Numbered from the stretch's first letter, positions 34,803 through 43,750 are shown. The stretch: DNA of 64,000 bases from Gp6-AA40 sp963741135 (GCA_963741135.1 CAVUHC010000005.1:302845-366844), one strand, 5' to 3'. The notes: a model not told the origin generated them from the sequence alone. Numbers and translations: made by a program.

Positions 34803-35078
34803 CGGCTGCTGTGAGACGCGGCGTGTCCGACGCAAAACCGTAGGCAGGCCGAAGGCCGACAAAGCACGCTCGGTCGACGGCGAAGCTCGGTTACCCGGAT
34901 CAAGCCGGTTTTGCGGAAGACATATCAAATCCAATCCGCCCGCTGTGAGGCGCGGCGTGTCCGAAGCAAAACCGTAGGCAGGCCGAAGGCCCACTAGCTT
35001 CGTCGCTCGGCGGCGAAGCTCGGTTGATCGGATCAAGCCGGTTTTGCGAAGGACATGCCGCGTCTCACAGCGGGCTTA
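34803..35078. repeat. two CGCTGTGAG hairpin repeats in tandem
   Basis: The first copy (34803-34921) lacks its right arm, ending at GGAAGACAT. The second (34939-35078) is complete, from CCCGCTGTGAGGCGCGGCG to CCGCGTCTCACAGCGGGC. They separate the ~250-bp repeat from the M20 peptidase gene. Confidence 0.8.
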
Positions 35079-35141
35079 GCAACCCGAGTTCTCTGCGTGA
35101 ACTTGCGCTAACATCAGCCCCAAAGAAGTAGAGGAGCTTGC

Positions 35142-36551
35142 ATGAAGTGCTTTCTTGCGCTCGCGCTCGCGGTTGTTTCCCTCTCCTCGCCACGCGCGCA
35201 AGCGCCGGCCGCGGGCAGGGCAGTCGATTGGGAAAGGCTCTCCCCGGAAATCCTGAAGCACTACCGCGCCTTGGTGCAGATCGACACGACGGCTGGCCAC
35301 GAGACGCTGGCGGTCGACTATTTGAAGAAGGTCCTGGAGAGCGAAGGCATCCCCACCAGCACATTCGCCCTGGATCCCAACCGTGCCAACCTGGTCGCGC
35401 GCCTCAAGGGCAACGGGTCCAAGCGGCCTCTGTTGATTCTGGCCCACACCGACGTGGTCGGCGTGCAGCGCGACAAGTGGCCCGTGGATCCTTTCGGCGC
35501 GGTCATGAAGGATGGCTACATCTGGGGACGCGGCAGCAAGGACGACAAGCCGGTGCTGGCTGCCAATCTCATCACCATGCTGATGTTGAAACGCCTGGGC
35601 GTCCAACTGGATCGCGATGTGATCTTCCTGGCCGAATCGGGTGAAGAAGCCGATCTCGCTGGAGTCGGCATCAACTACATGGTGCGCGAGCACTTCGCTG
35701 AGATTGACGCTGAATTCGCCATGACCGAAGGCGGCGGCGCAACCATCGACGGCGCACATGTCACTCAGGTCAACATCGGTACTGCCGAGAAGCTGCCTGC
35801 GCGGGTGCGACTAGTGGCCACTGGCACTGCGGGTCACGGCTCCGCTCCACGGATGGACAACGCGCTGATTCATCTGGGCGCAGCCGTCGAAAAGGTGGGC
35901 CGGTGGGAGACGCCCATGCGGCTCAACGACACGACGCGCACCTACTTTGAAGCCCTGGCCAACATCAGCTCGCCGGAGCGGGCCGCGATCTACAAGGCGC
36001 TGCTCGATTCCAAATCCGCGGCCAACGCTCAGAAGTTCCTGCGGGAGCATTCGCCCGGAGAATATTCCATGCTGCGCACCTCGGTGGTCCCAACCATGCT
36101 TCGCGCGGGCGTGGGAGCAAACGTGATTCCCTCAGAAGCGGAAGCGACGTTGGACATCCGGGCACTGCCGGATGAAAACATCGACAAGTTCTACGCGGAC
36201 ATGGCGAAGGTGATCGCCGACCCGGCGGTGAAGATCGTACCGATTCCGCAAACCCGCCCCCCGTCACCCGCATCCAGGCTTGACACGGAGATGTACCGCG
36301 TCATGGAGCGGGTAGCCAAGACCATCTATCCCGGCGCCTCGGTGCTGCCATCGATGTCTACAGGCGCCAGCGACCAGGCCCAGCTCCGCGCCAAGGGCAT
36401 CCAGTCCTACGGCATCGGCCCCGCGTCCACGGAATCGGACGCGCTCAACTATCCCGCGCACGGTGACGTTGAGCGACTGGCTGAGTCCTCGCTCTATCCT
36501 TTTGTCCAGTATGTGTGGAACGTGGTGACGGAGGTCGCCGCGCATAAGTAG
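35142..36551 (+). CDS. secreted M20/M25/M40 family metallopeptidase
   Basis: A 469-residue di-zinc exopeptidase with an N-terminal signal peptide (KCFLALALAVVSLSSPRAQA). Metal ligands are visible in ILAHTDVVGV, GRGSKDDKP, AESGEEADLAG and the C-terminal PAHGDVERL. GHGSAPR is the dimerisation-domain histidine segment. It probably cleaves di- or small peptides, or acylated amino acids, in the periplasm. The gene is framed by hairpin repeats on both sides: two copies upstream and the six-unit tandem array beginning 48 bp after the stop. Confidence 0.9.
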   Translation: MKCFLALALAVVSLSSPRAQAPAAGRAVDWERLSPEILKHYRALVQIDTTAGHETLAVDYLKKVLESEGIPTSTFALDPNRANLVARLKGNGSKRPLLILAHTDVVGVQRDKWPVDPFGAVMKDGYIWGRGSKDDKPVLAANLITMLMLKRLGVQLDRDVIFLAESGEEADLAGVGINYMVREHFAEIDAEFAMTEGGGATIDGAHVTQVNIGTAEKLPARVRLVATGTAGHGSAPRMDNALIHLGAAVEKVGRWETPMRLNDTTRTYFEALANISSPERAAIYKALLDSKSAANAQKFLREHSPGEYSMLRTSVVPTMLRAGVGANVIPSEAEATLDIRALPDENIDKFYADMAKVIADPAVKIVPIPQTRPPSPASRLDTEMYRVMERVAKTIYPGASVLPSMSTGASDQAQLRAKGIQSYGIGPASTESDALNYPAHGDVERLAESSLYPFVQYVWNVVTEVAAHK

Positions 36552-36598
36552 CGGAGGACAAGCCGTGGACCTACACCTCAAGGCGCTCCTTCGCCTAT

Positions 36599-37666
36599 CG
36601 AATCCGATCCGCCCGCTGTGAGACGCGGCATGTCCTCCGCAAAACCGGCTTGATCCGATCAATCGAGCTTCACCGTCGAGAGACGGTGGTTGTCGGCCTT
36701 CGGCCTGACCACGGTTTTGCTGCGGACACGCCGCGCCTCACAGCCGGCGATCACGGTCCGGCGTAGGGTCCTTCGCCTATCGAATCCGATCCGCCCGCTG
36801 TGAGACGCGGCATGTCCTCCGCAAAACCGGCTTGATCCGATCAACCGGGCTTCGCCGTCGAGAGACGGTGGTTGTCGGCCTTCGGCGTGACCACGGTTTT
36901 GCTGTGGACACGCCGCGCCTCACAGCCGGCGATCACGGTCCGGCGTAGGGTCCTTCGCCTATCGAATCCGATCCGCCCGCTGTGAGACGCGGCATGTCCT
37001 CCGCAAAACCGGCTTGATCCGATCAACCGAGCTTCGCCGCCGAGAGACGGTGGTTGTCGGCCTTCGGCGTGACCACGGTTTTGCTGTGGACACGCCGCGC
37101 CTCACAGCCGGCGATCACGGTCCGGCGTAGGGTCCTTCGCCTATCGAATCCGATCCGCCCGCTGTGAGACGCGGCATGTCCTCCGCAAAACCGGCTTGAT
37201 CCGATCAACCGGGCTTCGCCGTCGAGAGACGGTGGTTGTCGGCCTTCGGCGTGACCACGGTTTTGCTGTGGACACGCCGCGCCTCACAGCCGGCGATCAC
37301 GGTCCGGCGTAGGGTCCTTCGCCTATCGAATCCGATCCGCCCGCTGTGAGGCGCGGCATGTCCTCCGCAAATCCGGCTTGATCCGATCAACCGGGCTTCG
37401 CCGTCGAGAGACGGTGGTTGTCGGCCTTCGGCGTGACCACGGTTTTGCTGTGGACACGCCGCGCCTCACAGCCGGCGATCACGGTCCGGCGTAGGGTCCT
37501 TCGCCTATCGAATCCGATCCGCCCGCTGTGAGACGCGGCATGTCCTCCGCAAAACCGGCTTGATCCGATCAACCGAGCTTCGCCGTCGAGTAACGGTGGT
37601 TGTCGGCCTTCGGCCTGACCACGGTTTTGCTGTGGACACGCCGCGCCTCACAGCGGCGATCACGGC
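36599..37666. repeat. six tandem 182-bp units of the hairpin repeat
   Basis: Unit starts (CGAATCCGATCCGCCCGCTG) are at 36599, 36781, 36963, 37145, 37327 and 37509, each exactly 182 bases apart. Each unit contains a long imperfect hairpin: CCGCTGTGAGACGCGGCATG pairs with CACGCCGCGCCTCACAGCCGG, and AAAACCGG with CCACGGTTTT. Units differ by only a few bases. On the minus strand each unit carries a 61-codon frame linked to the next by TTGA; with a period not divisible by three I treat these as chance. Confidence 0.95.
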
Positions 37667-38107
37667 TGATCCGCTGTTGTCAGTCCGGGACTCGGTACTG
37701 GTTACTTATTCAGGCGGACGTGCCGTTCGGAGCACCCGGCTCATGGGGATGGCGGCGCGGGAGGTCTGACAATCAGCGCGGGGGGACGAACATAGCAGGG
37801 AGGACGCTCTCGTTCGATTTGGCATTCTCCCTGCGATCACGACGCGCCCCTACATCCCAGCCTTCAGCCTTCATCCGGCGATCCTCATCCTTTCAGGGTC
37901 CGGCCATTTTGCCGGGGATCGAAGACGCGACATCACGAAAGATCGCGTCATCCCGAACTTCTCACGCGCCGCTGCGCGCCGTGTCCCCGCCTTGTGTGTC
38001 GGAGGCCGTCCAGTTCTGGAGCAGCGTGACGGGGCTTCATTCAGGTCATCGGTCGCGATGTTGATGACAAACGCCGCGCCCCTGAGACCGTCTACCATGG
38101 TGTAATC
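37667..38107. other. region with no supported gene
   Basis: About 440 bases between the tandem array and vapB. No convincing frame, attC or other structured element was noticed; the vapB promoter should lie near the end. Confidence 0.5.
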
Positions 38108-38377
38108 ATGGCCCTGAACATCAAGAACGGCGAGGTGGAGCGGCTTGTGAGAGAGGTTGCGCGCCTGACAGGTGAGTCGAAAACGGAAGCCATCCGGCGG
38201 GCGCTCGAAGAACGGCGGCGGCGGCTCATGCGCGTCTCGATCGCCGACCGCCGCGCGCGCGTGCTGCGGTTTCTCGAGAAGAAGGTGTGGCCGATGCTCC
38301 CGAAAGCGCAGCGCGGGCGGCGGCTCACGCGCGCGGAAGAGGACGAGATTCTGGGCTACGGCCAGGGTGGGGTTTGA
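38108..38377 (+). CDS. vapB: VapB-type antitoxin (Rv0623/PSK family)
   Basis: An 89-residue antitoxin. The N-terminus MALNIKNGEVERLVREVARL followed by GESKTEAIRRALEERR is the ribbon-helix-helix domain of VapB antitoxins of the PF07704 type. The C-terminal part with the KVWPMLPK segment would wrap the toxin. Its stop overlaps the start of a truncated vapC by TTGA. Without the toxin it is an orphan antitoxin. Confidence 0.82.
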   Translation: MALNIKNGEVERLVREVARLTGESKTEAIRRALEERRRRLMRVSIADRRARVLRFLEKKVWPMLPKAQRGRRLTRAEEDEILGYGQGGV

Positions 38378-38430
38378 CGCTCGACTCTTCCGCCCTCTGT
38401 TGTCGTTGCTCGCCGCTTCTGCCGCTGTGA
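38374..38430 (+). pseudogene. vapC toxin, truncated after about eight codons
   Basis: Beginning at TTG 38374 the frame reads M-T-L-D-S-S-A-L, the standard opening of a VapC PIN-domain toxin (catalytic Asp at residue 4), then turns into unrelated sequence and stops inside a hairpin repeat at 38421-38483. So insertion or deletion at the repeat removed the toxin body. Confidence 0.6.
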
Positions 38431-38483
38431 GACGCGACCACATAGAACGGTTTTGCTGCGGACATACCGCGTCTCACAGCGGC
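38421..38483. repeat. short 63-bp hairpin repeat
   Basis: GCCGCTGTGAGACGCG and CGCGTCTCACAGCGGC form a perfect 16-bp stem around a 31-base loop that contains CGGTTTTGCTGCGGACAT. It is a deleted version of the 130-180-bp hairpin family. Confidence 0.8.
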
Positions 38484-38564
38484 AGAGACGAGGGCCAGAC
38501 CCGCGGCGGGCCTGGCCCTCTGGGTTCCCTTGGTATCAGCGGACATGAACGTCACCGTGTCTTG

Positions 38565-39326
38565 TCATGACGCTTTCTCCATGACTGACAACGGCGATGT
38601 CGTCTGAGGCGGGGCGACAGCCGACGAAGGTGTCGTCGCCGGTGTCACCGGTGTGGGCGCGGAGGGCACGGGCGGGGAAGCCGCCGCGGCACTCCGTGTT
38701 CGGTGCGGATGCCCAACCCGCCGAACATTCCGCCACAGCGCCGTCGTCTCTGGATCGTCGCGAAGGTGATTGGTCACCATCGCGTCGAGCTTTTGGACGG
38801 CGGCGGTGCCCGATGCCAGCGCCGCTTCCATGCTGGCCCGGGCGGCCGTCTGGCCACCTTTCCCCGCTTCCCGATCGTGAATCGCCCGCTCGAACGCGTC
38901 GACGACCCCGAGCAGGTCGGCGACAAACGTCTCCGGCATCGCGTGCGCCAGGAACGGGTCCCTGAACACCTCGGCGTCACGCGCGAACAGGCGGCCGGCC
39001 GTGAGGAGCGCCTGATCGCTCCGCGGGCTCGGCACGTGGAATCGGTCCTCGAAACCAGACGTGTCCCGGGCAATGGCACGTGCGGTCCGGGCCGTCGCCT
39101 CGAGCCGATCGAGCAGCGCTTCCCGTGCCATTGCCTTCGTTCTCTTACCCTCCTGCTTCGCCGACATCTTCTTCACGGAATATTCGCTCAACACCTTCAC
39201 CGCCGCCGCTACGGCGGTAAATTGCTCCCGTGCAAGACTCGATGTGGGAAACAGGTCACCGTGTACGTCGCCAAAATCACGAACCCGAACGAGCATTTCA
39301 TACCGACGTGTTTCGATCGTAGCCAT
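38565..39326 (-). CDS. hypothetical helical protein
   Basis: A 253-residue protein; the frame is open to 39626 but ATG 39326 (MATIETRRYEMLVRVRDFG) has a GGAGG-like site and gives a sensible N-terminus. It is mostly predicted alpha-helix, with Ala/Arg-rich segments and a Pro/Thr/Ala-rich tail of about 40 residues that is probably disordered. A conserved-looking opening, VRDFGDVHGDLFP, is the only candidate domain mark. I do not recognise a family. It lies divergently from nothing obvious and precedes the TPR regulator on the same strand. Confidence 0.6.
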   Translation of the reverse strand: MATIETRRYEMLVRVRDFGDVHGDLFPTSSLAREQFTAVAAAVKVLSEYSVKKMSAKQEGKRTKAMAREALLDRLEATARTARAIARDTSGFEDRFHVPSPRSDQALLTAGRLFARDAEVFRDPFLAHAMPETFVADLLGVVDAFERAIHDREAGKGGQTAARASMEAALASGTAAVQKLDAMVTNHLRDDPETTALWRNVRRVGHPHRTRSAAAASPPVPSAPTPVTPATTPSSAVAPPQTTSPLSVMEKAS

Positions 39327-39441
39327 CTTCGTATCCTCCTTGAGGCGGGATTGCCTCGTTGAAGGCGGTATGGTCGATCGGCGGGTAGACCGAAGTCGTG
39401 ATCTGCGGTCTGAAACGTTATGAAAGTTCTGAAAGTTGCGT

Positions 39442-41013
39442 TCAGGCGGCTCGCTCGCGCAGCATCGCGAGCGTCTCTGCCCATGCACCGTGGTGATCGG
39501 TGACCTGGAGCAGCGGATCCACGGGCAGAAGCCAGCCGGCCGAGCCGGCATTGGCCCTGGCGAGCGCATCGCCGCACACACGCGCCGCCTCGTCGTAAAG
39601 CCCCTGGAACGTGAGGAGCACAGCATGCGCGACGGCCGCCTCGACGGTGTTCGTGTCGTGCGGTCTGGGAATTCCCGAATCCCGACCGAATCCCGATTCC
39701 CGACCGAATCCCGAATCCCGAGTCCCGAGTCCCGGCTTTAGTGATGAGGGCGACAGGATGGCAAGAGCCGCAGTGGCAGGCGCGTAACCGGGCACCTGCA
39801 TCAGCGCTTCATGAAAGGCCGTTGCGGCTTGATCGCGAAAACCCTGCCGAAACCGAAGCGCGCCGATTGCGTACCATGTGCTCGCGCAACACTCGCGCGC
39901 ATAGACATGGCTGTCGTCCGCCCCCGAGAGCTCGCGCGCGAGTTCCTCCAGGGCGTCGTCTATTGCGCCCTGCGCGGCAGGTACCAGTCCGTGAAGTAGA
40001 TGCAATCCGACCATATGAAATCGACCGGTCTCCTTGCACTGCCCGTCCTGCGCCGAGCATCCCATCCGCAACGCCTCGAGCGCCGCGTCAAATGCCTGGC
40101 GCGCGACGAACACCGTCGCGGTGAACCAGTAGGCGAGCGCGAGGCCGGGACACAGTTTCCTCACCCGGTGCGCCGCGCGCAGGCGCTCGTCGCCCCAGCT
40201 CACCGACGCGAGTCGCAGGTAATGGCGCCACACGTCCGGCTCGAGCCTGACGGCCTCGCGCGCTGCGGCGATCGCCTCGCGACCGTCTCCGTTGCGATGC
40301 AGCACGAAGGCGAGCGTGCTCCAGGCTTCACCGGAGGAGGGATCGAGTCGGCAGGCTTCACGCGCGTGGCGGTCGGCCCTCTGCAAGGCGGCCACATCAG
40401 GTGCGGCGTCCACTCGCGTCGATTCAAATGTCAGCGCGCAGGCGCTCGCCATGCCGATGTGCGCGGCCGGCAAACCGGGCGCAGCGCGCAGCGCATCCTC
40501 AAACGCCTGTCGCGCGCGCGCCACGGCGCGAAGATCCAGAGTCTCGATCGCCGCACGCCCGTCGATGAACGCACGATGCGGATCGAGCAGCGCAACGAGC
40601 GCCATATTTGACGTGGACGGGTCGCTGCGCTCAACCGGTGCGAGAAAGCGGTAGCCTCGCCGCGCCACGGTTTCGATGTACGGCGTGCCGTCCGGCTGGG
40701 TGCCGAGCGCCTTTCGCAGTCCCGTGATCGCCTGCGCGATGCTGTTGTCGCCGACGGCCACGTCACGCCACGCGCCCTCGAAGAGCGCATGGTTGGAAAT
40801 AATCTGACCCGCGTTCGCTGCCAGTAGCACGAGAACGTCCATGTGCCGATCCGGAAGCCAGACGGTCTCACGTCCGCGGGTCAAGACCCGGCGCGACGAA
40901 TCGAGCTCGAATGGACCAAAACGATAAACACTGCTTCCGGTACGCACGCGAATGGGCCGATTATCGCGGCGACCGACGACGGTGGACGCCGAATGGGAAA
41001 AAAAGTCATGCAA
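39442..41013 (-). CDS. winged-helix (CadC/OmpR-type) transcriptional regulator with TPR-like repeats
   Basis: Up to 523 residues. The TTG at 41013 is the longest start; a GTG at 40947 gives VRTGSSVYRFGPFELDSSRR, close to family openings. Residues about 28-125 form an OmpR-type winged helix (LLAANAGQIISNHALFEGAW, then RGYRFLAPV). The rest is helical TPR-like repeat (CRLDPSSGEAWSTLAFVLHR). No transmembrane segment joins them. Near residue 430 the text GLGTRDSGFGRESGFGRDSG encodes a repetitive CGGGATTCGGG run that looks inserted into the gene. A 42-bp tandem repeat sits just upstream of the start. Confidence 0.82.
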   Translation of the reverse strand: MHDFFSHSASTVVGRRDNRPIRVRTGSSVYRFGPFELDSSRRVLTRGRETVWLPDRHMDVLVLLAANAGQIISNHALFEGAWRDVAVGDNSIAQAITGLRKALGTQPDGTPYIETVARRGYRFLAPVERSDPSTSNMALVALLDPHRAFIDGRAAIETLDLRAVARARQAFEDALRAAPGLPAAHIGMASACALTFESTRVDAAPDVAALQRADRHAREACRLDPSSGEAWSTLAFVLHRNGDGREAIAAAREAVRLEPDVWRHYLRLASVSWGDERLRAAHRVRKLCPGLALAYWFTATVFVARQAFDAALEALRMGCSAQDGQCKETGRFHMVGLHLLHGLVPAAQGAIDDALEELARELSGADDSHVYARECCASTWYAIGALRFRQGFRDQAATAFHEALMQVPGYAPATAALAILSPSSLKPGLGTRDSGFGRESGFGRDSGIPRPHDTNTVEAAVAHAVLLTFQGLYDEAARVCGDALARANAGSAGWLLPVDPLLQVTDHHGAWAETLAMLRERAA

Positions 41014-41023
41014 GCGGCGCCTG

Positions 41024-41232
41024 TGGTCGTGAAATGGCGGCCTGACGACCCCAAGCAGTCTGCGATGGTCGTCATATGACGGCCAGTGGCTCAGAAACAG
41101 TGCGCGGTGGTCGTCAAATGGCGAGGCGTGGATGGATACGGCGCTCGGCGGTCGTCAAATGGCGAGGTGCGGCTGCAATACAGCGCGGAGTGGTCGTCAA
41201 ATGGTGACGTATGGCTGAAATACAGCCCACCT
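41024..41232. repeat. five degenerate 42-bp tandem repeats
   Basis: TGGTCGTCAAATGGCGA or a close variant begins at 41024, 41066, 41108, 41149 and 41191 (spacings 42, 42, 41, 42). The following 25 bases are less conserved. The period equals about four helical turns. It lies directly upstream of the winged-helix/TPR gene, so the units could be binding sites. A single unit occurs at 48240. Confidence 0.75.
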
Positions 41233-41433
41233 CAAGAGTGGGACAGCAACCTGCCTCACACACAAAATTCCTGACACGCCCGGAACCGCCGGTGATGAGG
41301 TGTCGATTTCGTAGCGCCTCATTCGACGAGCATATAGAAGATCGTTGGTCGTGTCCGCCTTTAGGCGGGCGCTCGACGATGCCTTTAGTAGTGTCCGCCT
41401 TTAGGCGGACGTACAAGGATGGAGGGAACAACA

Positions 41434-41640
41434 ATGAGAGTGATGGTATTCGTGAAGGCGAGCAAAGAGTCGGAAACGGGTCAGATGCCGAGCGAAAAGA
41501 TTCTGACTGACATGGGGAAGTTCAACGAGGAGTTGGTGAATGCCGGCGTCATGCTGGCGGGCGAAGGCCTCCACCCCAGTTCCAAGGGAAAGCGGGTGAG
41601 GTTCTCGGGCGCCAACAGGACCGTCATCGATGGGCCTGCC
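41434..41640 (+). pseudogene. YciI/DGPF-domain protein, 3'-truncated copy
   Basis: Starting at ATG 41434 the frame is nearly identical to the intact gene at 48382 (RVMVFVKASKESETGQMPSE) for about 68 codons, to the DGP of the DGPF motif, then joins an IS3-like transposase fragment. Two GTGTCCGCCTTTAGGCGGAC palindromes lie just upstream, in place of sequence found at the intact copy. Confidence 0.85.
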
Positions 41641-41760
41641 TTTGAACCATTTCCGCACCCGCGCCATCAACCCGTCCTCCTGCATCAACCGGATGACACG
41701 CTTCCGGCTCACGCGCTCCTTGTGCTCGATCAGATCCTCGTGAATACGCGGGCTAAGGCC
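41640..41760 (-). mobile_element. IS3-family transposase OrfB fragment
   Basis: The minus strand encodes SPRIHEDLIEHKERVSRKRV, then RLMQEDGLMARVRKWFKG, the HTH segment that precedes the DDE domain in IS3-family OrfB proteins. The rest of the transposase is absent. It abuts the truncated YciI copy and a truncated hypothetical gene, so an IS insertion and deletion explain the junctions. Confidence 0.75.
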
Positions 41761-41869
41761 AAGGCGCGAGGAACCGCACAAGGTGATGGGAACGGTGCCC
41801 ATCGGCCCAGAGAACACGCCCCGGTTTCGTCCCTTGGCGCGCTCGCCACGCAGCTCGGGTGATGGAATT

Positions 41870-42369
41870 TTTTTGATTCTTTGCGCTGCGGAGATGAACG
41901 CGAGTAGCGCCTCGCGTGATCGCACACCGATGGTCTGATAATCCGCGACCTCTTGCGCTTGCGCGAGCGCGTCAGATATGTCGTGAAGATGCCGATAGCA
42001 CTCGGCAAATGGTTCCACGGGAAATGCGGACAACTTCTGTCGTTCGGTACGCGGAATCCTCAGACACAGTCCGATGTGGAACGTCACAGCCAGATCTATG
42101 TTCGGGAACTGGTCCTGCGAGTAGAGATTCATCGGCTCAGTGATCACCCACCAACGGTCCACATCCGTATGGACATTCCACACGTCATGGCGCACATGCA
42201 ACACGTTCTCTGAGTAGACCTTCTGAACGAGTTGAACTGTTCGTTCTGGGGCTTGAAAGCGCATGTAGACGACGACACGCTCGGTTTCAGCGTCAGTTGC
42301 AGGAAGCACTGGGAAGTGCTTGGAGACCAGTGTATCCTCTGGCCCCGTTTGCGCTTCGACGACAAACAA
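41870..42369 (-). pseudogene. hypothetical protein fragment, 3'-truncated at IS3 remnant
   Basis: About 165 codons from a TTG at 42369 encode a soluble protein with VQKVYSENVLHVRHDVWNVH, DRWWVITEPMNLYSQDQFPN and the helical segment ADYQTIGVRSREALLAF. I do not recognise the family, but the pattern is protein-like. The frame then runs into the IS3-like fragment, so the C-terminus is lost. The start is uncertain. Confidence 0.5.
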
Positions 42370-42956
42370 CTTTGACGGCAGATGATTTCCGGTCGGTTTA
42401 TCGACTCATCCTCCCTATAGGCGGGAAGTATAAAACGCTGACCAAACACAGCCTCCTATAATCAGCAGCATTGCGAAGGTCGTCAGACGCCTCCGCCCCC
42501 GATAGGGACACCGGGAAGCCGGAAGGTGACGCCGAAGGCGCGGAAGGCGGCGAAGCGGAAGGCGGCGAAGAAACGATAGGTGCTAGAAGATCCGGAACCG
42601 TCGCAGTCGGTCTTTACCCCTGACTCAAAGCCGGTCTTAACCCCAGGCGAACGAGCGGTTCCGGTGTCGTCTTTGGCATGACAACTCTACAGAGTAAACC
42701 CCGGATAGGTTTTCGGCGATGTTCAATATCGCATAGGTGGGTTTGTGAAAGGCATAATTACCGCCTCGGCCCGTTCGATGGTTACGGCGGCGCGCTGCGA
42801 CCCGGCTAGATCGGTGGTCCGACGCGGTTAGGTACAATTGTCCAATGTCAGAGTACGGTCGCCGCTGGTTTTGCGACGGTTCTTTATGACAGCCCACCAT
42901 CTCCCCAACTCACCAGGCGTGATCCGCGATGCCCACTTCCATCGCTCCGTGGTGTC
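42370..42956. other. region with no supported gene
   Basis: About 590 bases without a convincing frame. It includes a run of GGCGGCGAAGCGGAAGGCGG-like purine-rich repeats around 42520-42575. On the minus strand TTTATACTTCCCGCC near 42430 could hold a -10 element for the gene at 42369. Confidence 0.4.
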
Positions 42957-43271
42957 TCAGTTTGAACTGTCCATCAGAGTTTTGACGTTAGCGCGTAACT
43001 CATCGAGTTCGCCCGTCAGTGACTTCAGGCGCTTCATCTGCGCAGTCAATTCTCGGGACACTTCACCGATTTGTCCCTGAACGACACTCAATATTTCAAG
43101 TCGGTCGGCCGGCGAGAATGTTCCCGTATGCCCAGTCTTTCCGGTCGCCCCCCTCGCGCCCAGTTTGCCGACGATGCCGGTCTTCCCGGTGGCACCCTGC
43201 TTCCCCCGAGGGCCAGGCGGTCCTGGGATGCCACGTTCACCGCGCCGACCTTGCTGTTTCGACTTCGACAT
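42957..43271 (-). CDS. short collagen-like (Gly-X-Y) repeat protein
   Basis: A 104-residue protein (ATG 43271; an upstream GTG/ATG at 43289 adds six residues). Residues about 8-50 are uninterrupted Gly-X-Y triplets (GERGIPGPPGPRGKQGATG) rich in Lys, Arg and Pro, followed by a C-terminal coiled-coil of about 50 residues (LKSLTGELDELRANVKTLMD) that could trimerise the collagen stalk. There is no signal peptide. Short collagen-like proteins of this kind are known in bacteria and phages, where they act as trimeric spacers. Neighbouring DNA is repeat and IS debris. Confidence 0.7.
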   Translation of the reverse strand: MSKSKQQGRRGERGIPGPPGPRGKQGATGKTGIVGKLGARGATGKTGHTGTFSPADRLEILSVVQGQIGEVSRELTAQMKRLKSLTGELDELRANVKTLMDSSN

Positions 43272-43543
43272 CGATCTGCCTCGTTTCAATTGGTTGCTCA
43301 GAGCGTGGGGCGGCTGCCTGTTATGCGTAGCGGTAAGCTAGGCCGAAAGGACCGAAGGGCCACAAGCGCCCGACCGATGTTATCTCGAACGCCGTGACGG
43401 TCATGAAGATCGCGACGGGCGAGATCGAGGAGTCCGGCGTCACCGAGAACCGGCACGAACAAGGCGGCTGTGGAGCTGGGGCGCAAGGGTGGGCTTGATC
43501 CGGTTAGGTGGACACGTTCCGAAGGGCGGATACGATGTCCAGA

Positions 43544-43603
43544 ATGGGATCAAGCAAAGCAGGAAGACGCGCGCGCCGACAGTTCACGGAGGAGTTCAAG
43601 ACC
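43544..43603 (+). mobile_element. IS3-family OrfA 5' remnant
   Basis: From ATG 43544 the frame reads AGRRARRQFTEEFKTGAS, the N-terminus of IS3-family OrfA (HTH), then is lost. A sequence like an IS3 end (GGTTAGGTGGACACGTTCCG) lies 30-40 bases upstream. Only the extreme 5' end survives. Confidence 0.6.
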
Positions 43604-43750
43604 GGCGCTTCCCCGCGTGCTTGTGCCGCTCAGGGGAAAGATGTACCGTCAGGGTTCACGCTTTCCTGAGACCGCCGCCACCTCGCTGGGCGTTCTCCAG
43701 CCCTGGCCCCTGCCCTCATCAAGGCTCGTTTCCAAAGAAATCAGGCTGCC

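Noticed and set aside
36659..37572. Five tandem 61-codon minus-strand ORFs overlapping by TTGA in the 182-bp array
   Set aside because: The frame follows from the exact repeat; the period of 182 is not a multiple of three and the protein sequence resembles no family, so coding is unlikely.
41024..41232. Possible CRISPR array
   Set aside because: Only about 17 bases are conserved, spacers share similarity and no cas genes are near, so it is a degenerate tandem repeat.
42637..42900. 87-codon minus-strand frame
   Set aside because: No recognisable motif and biased composition; probably chance.
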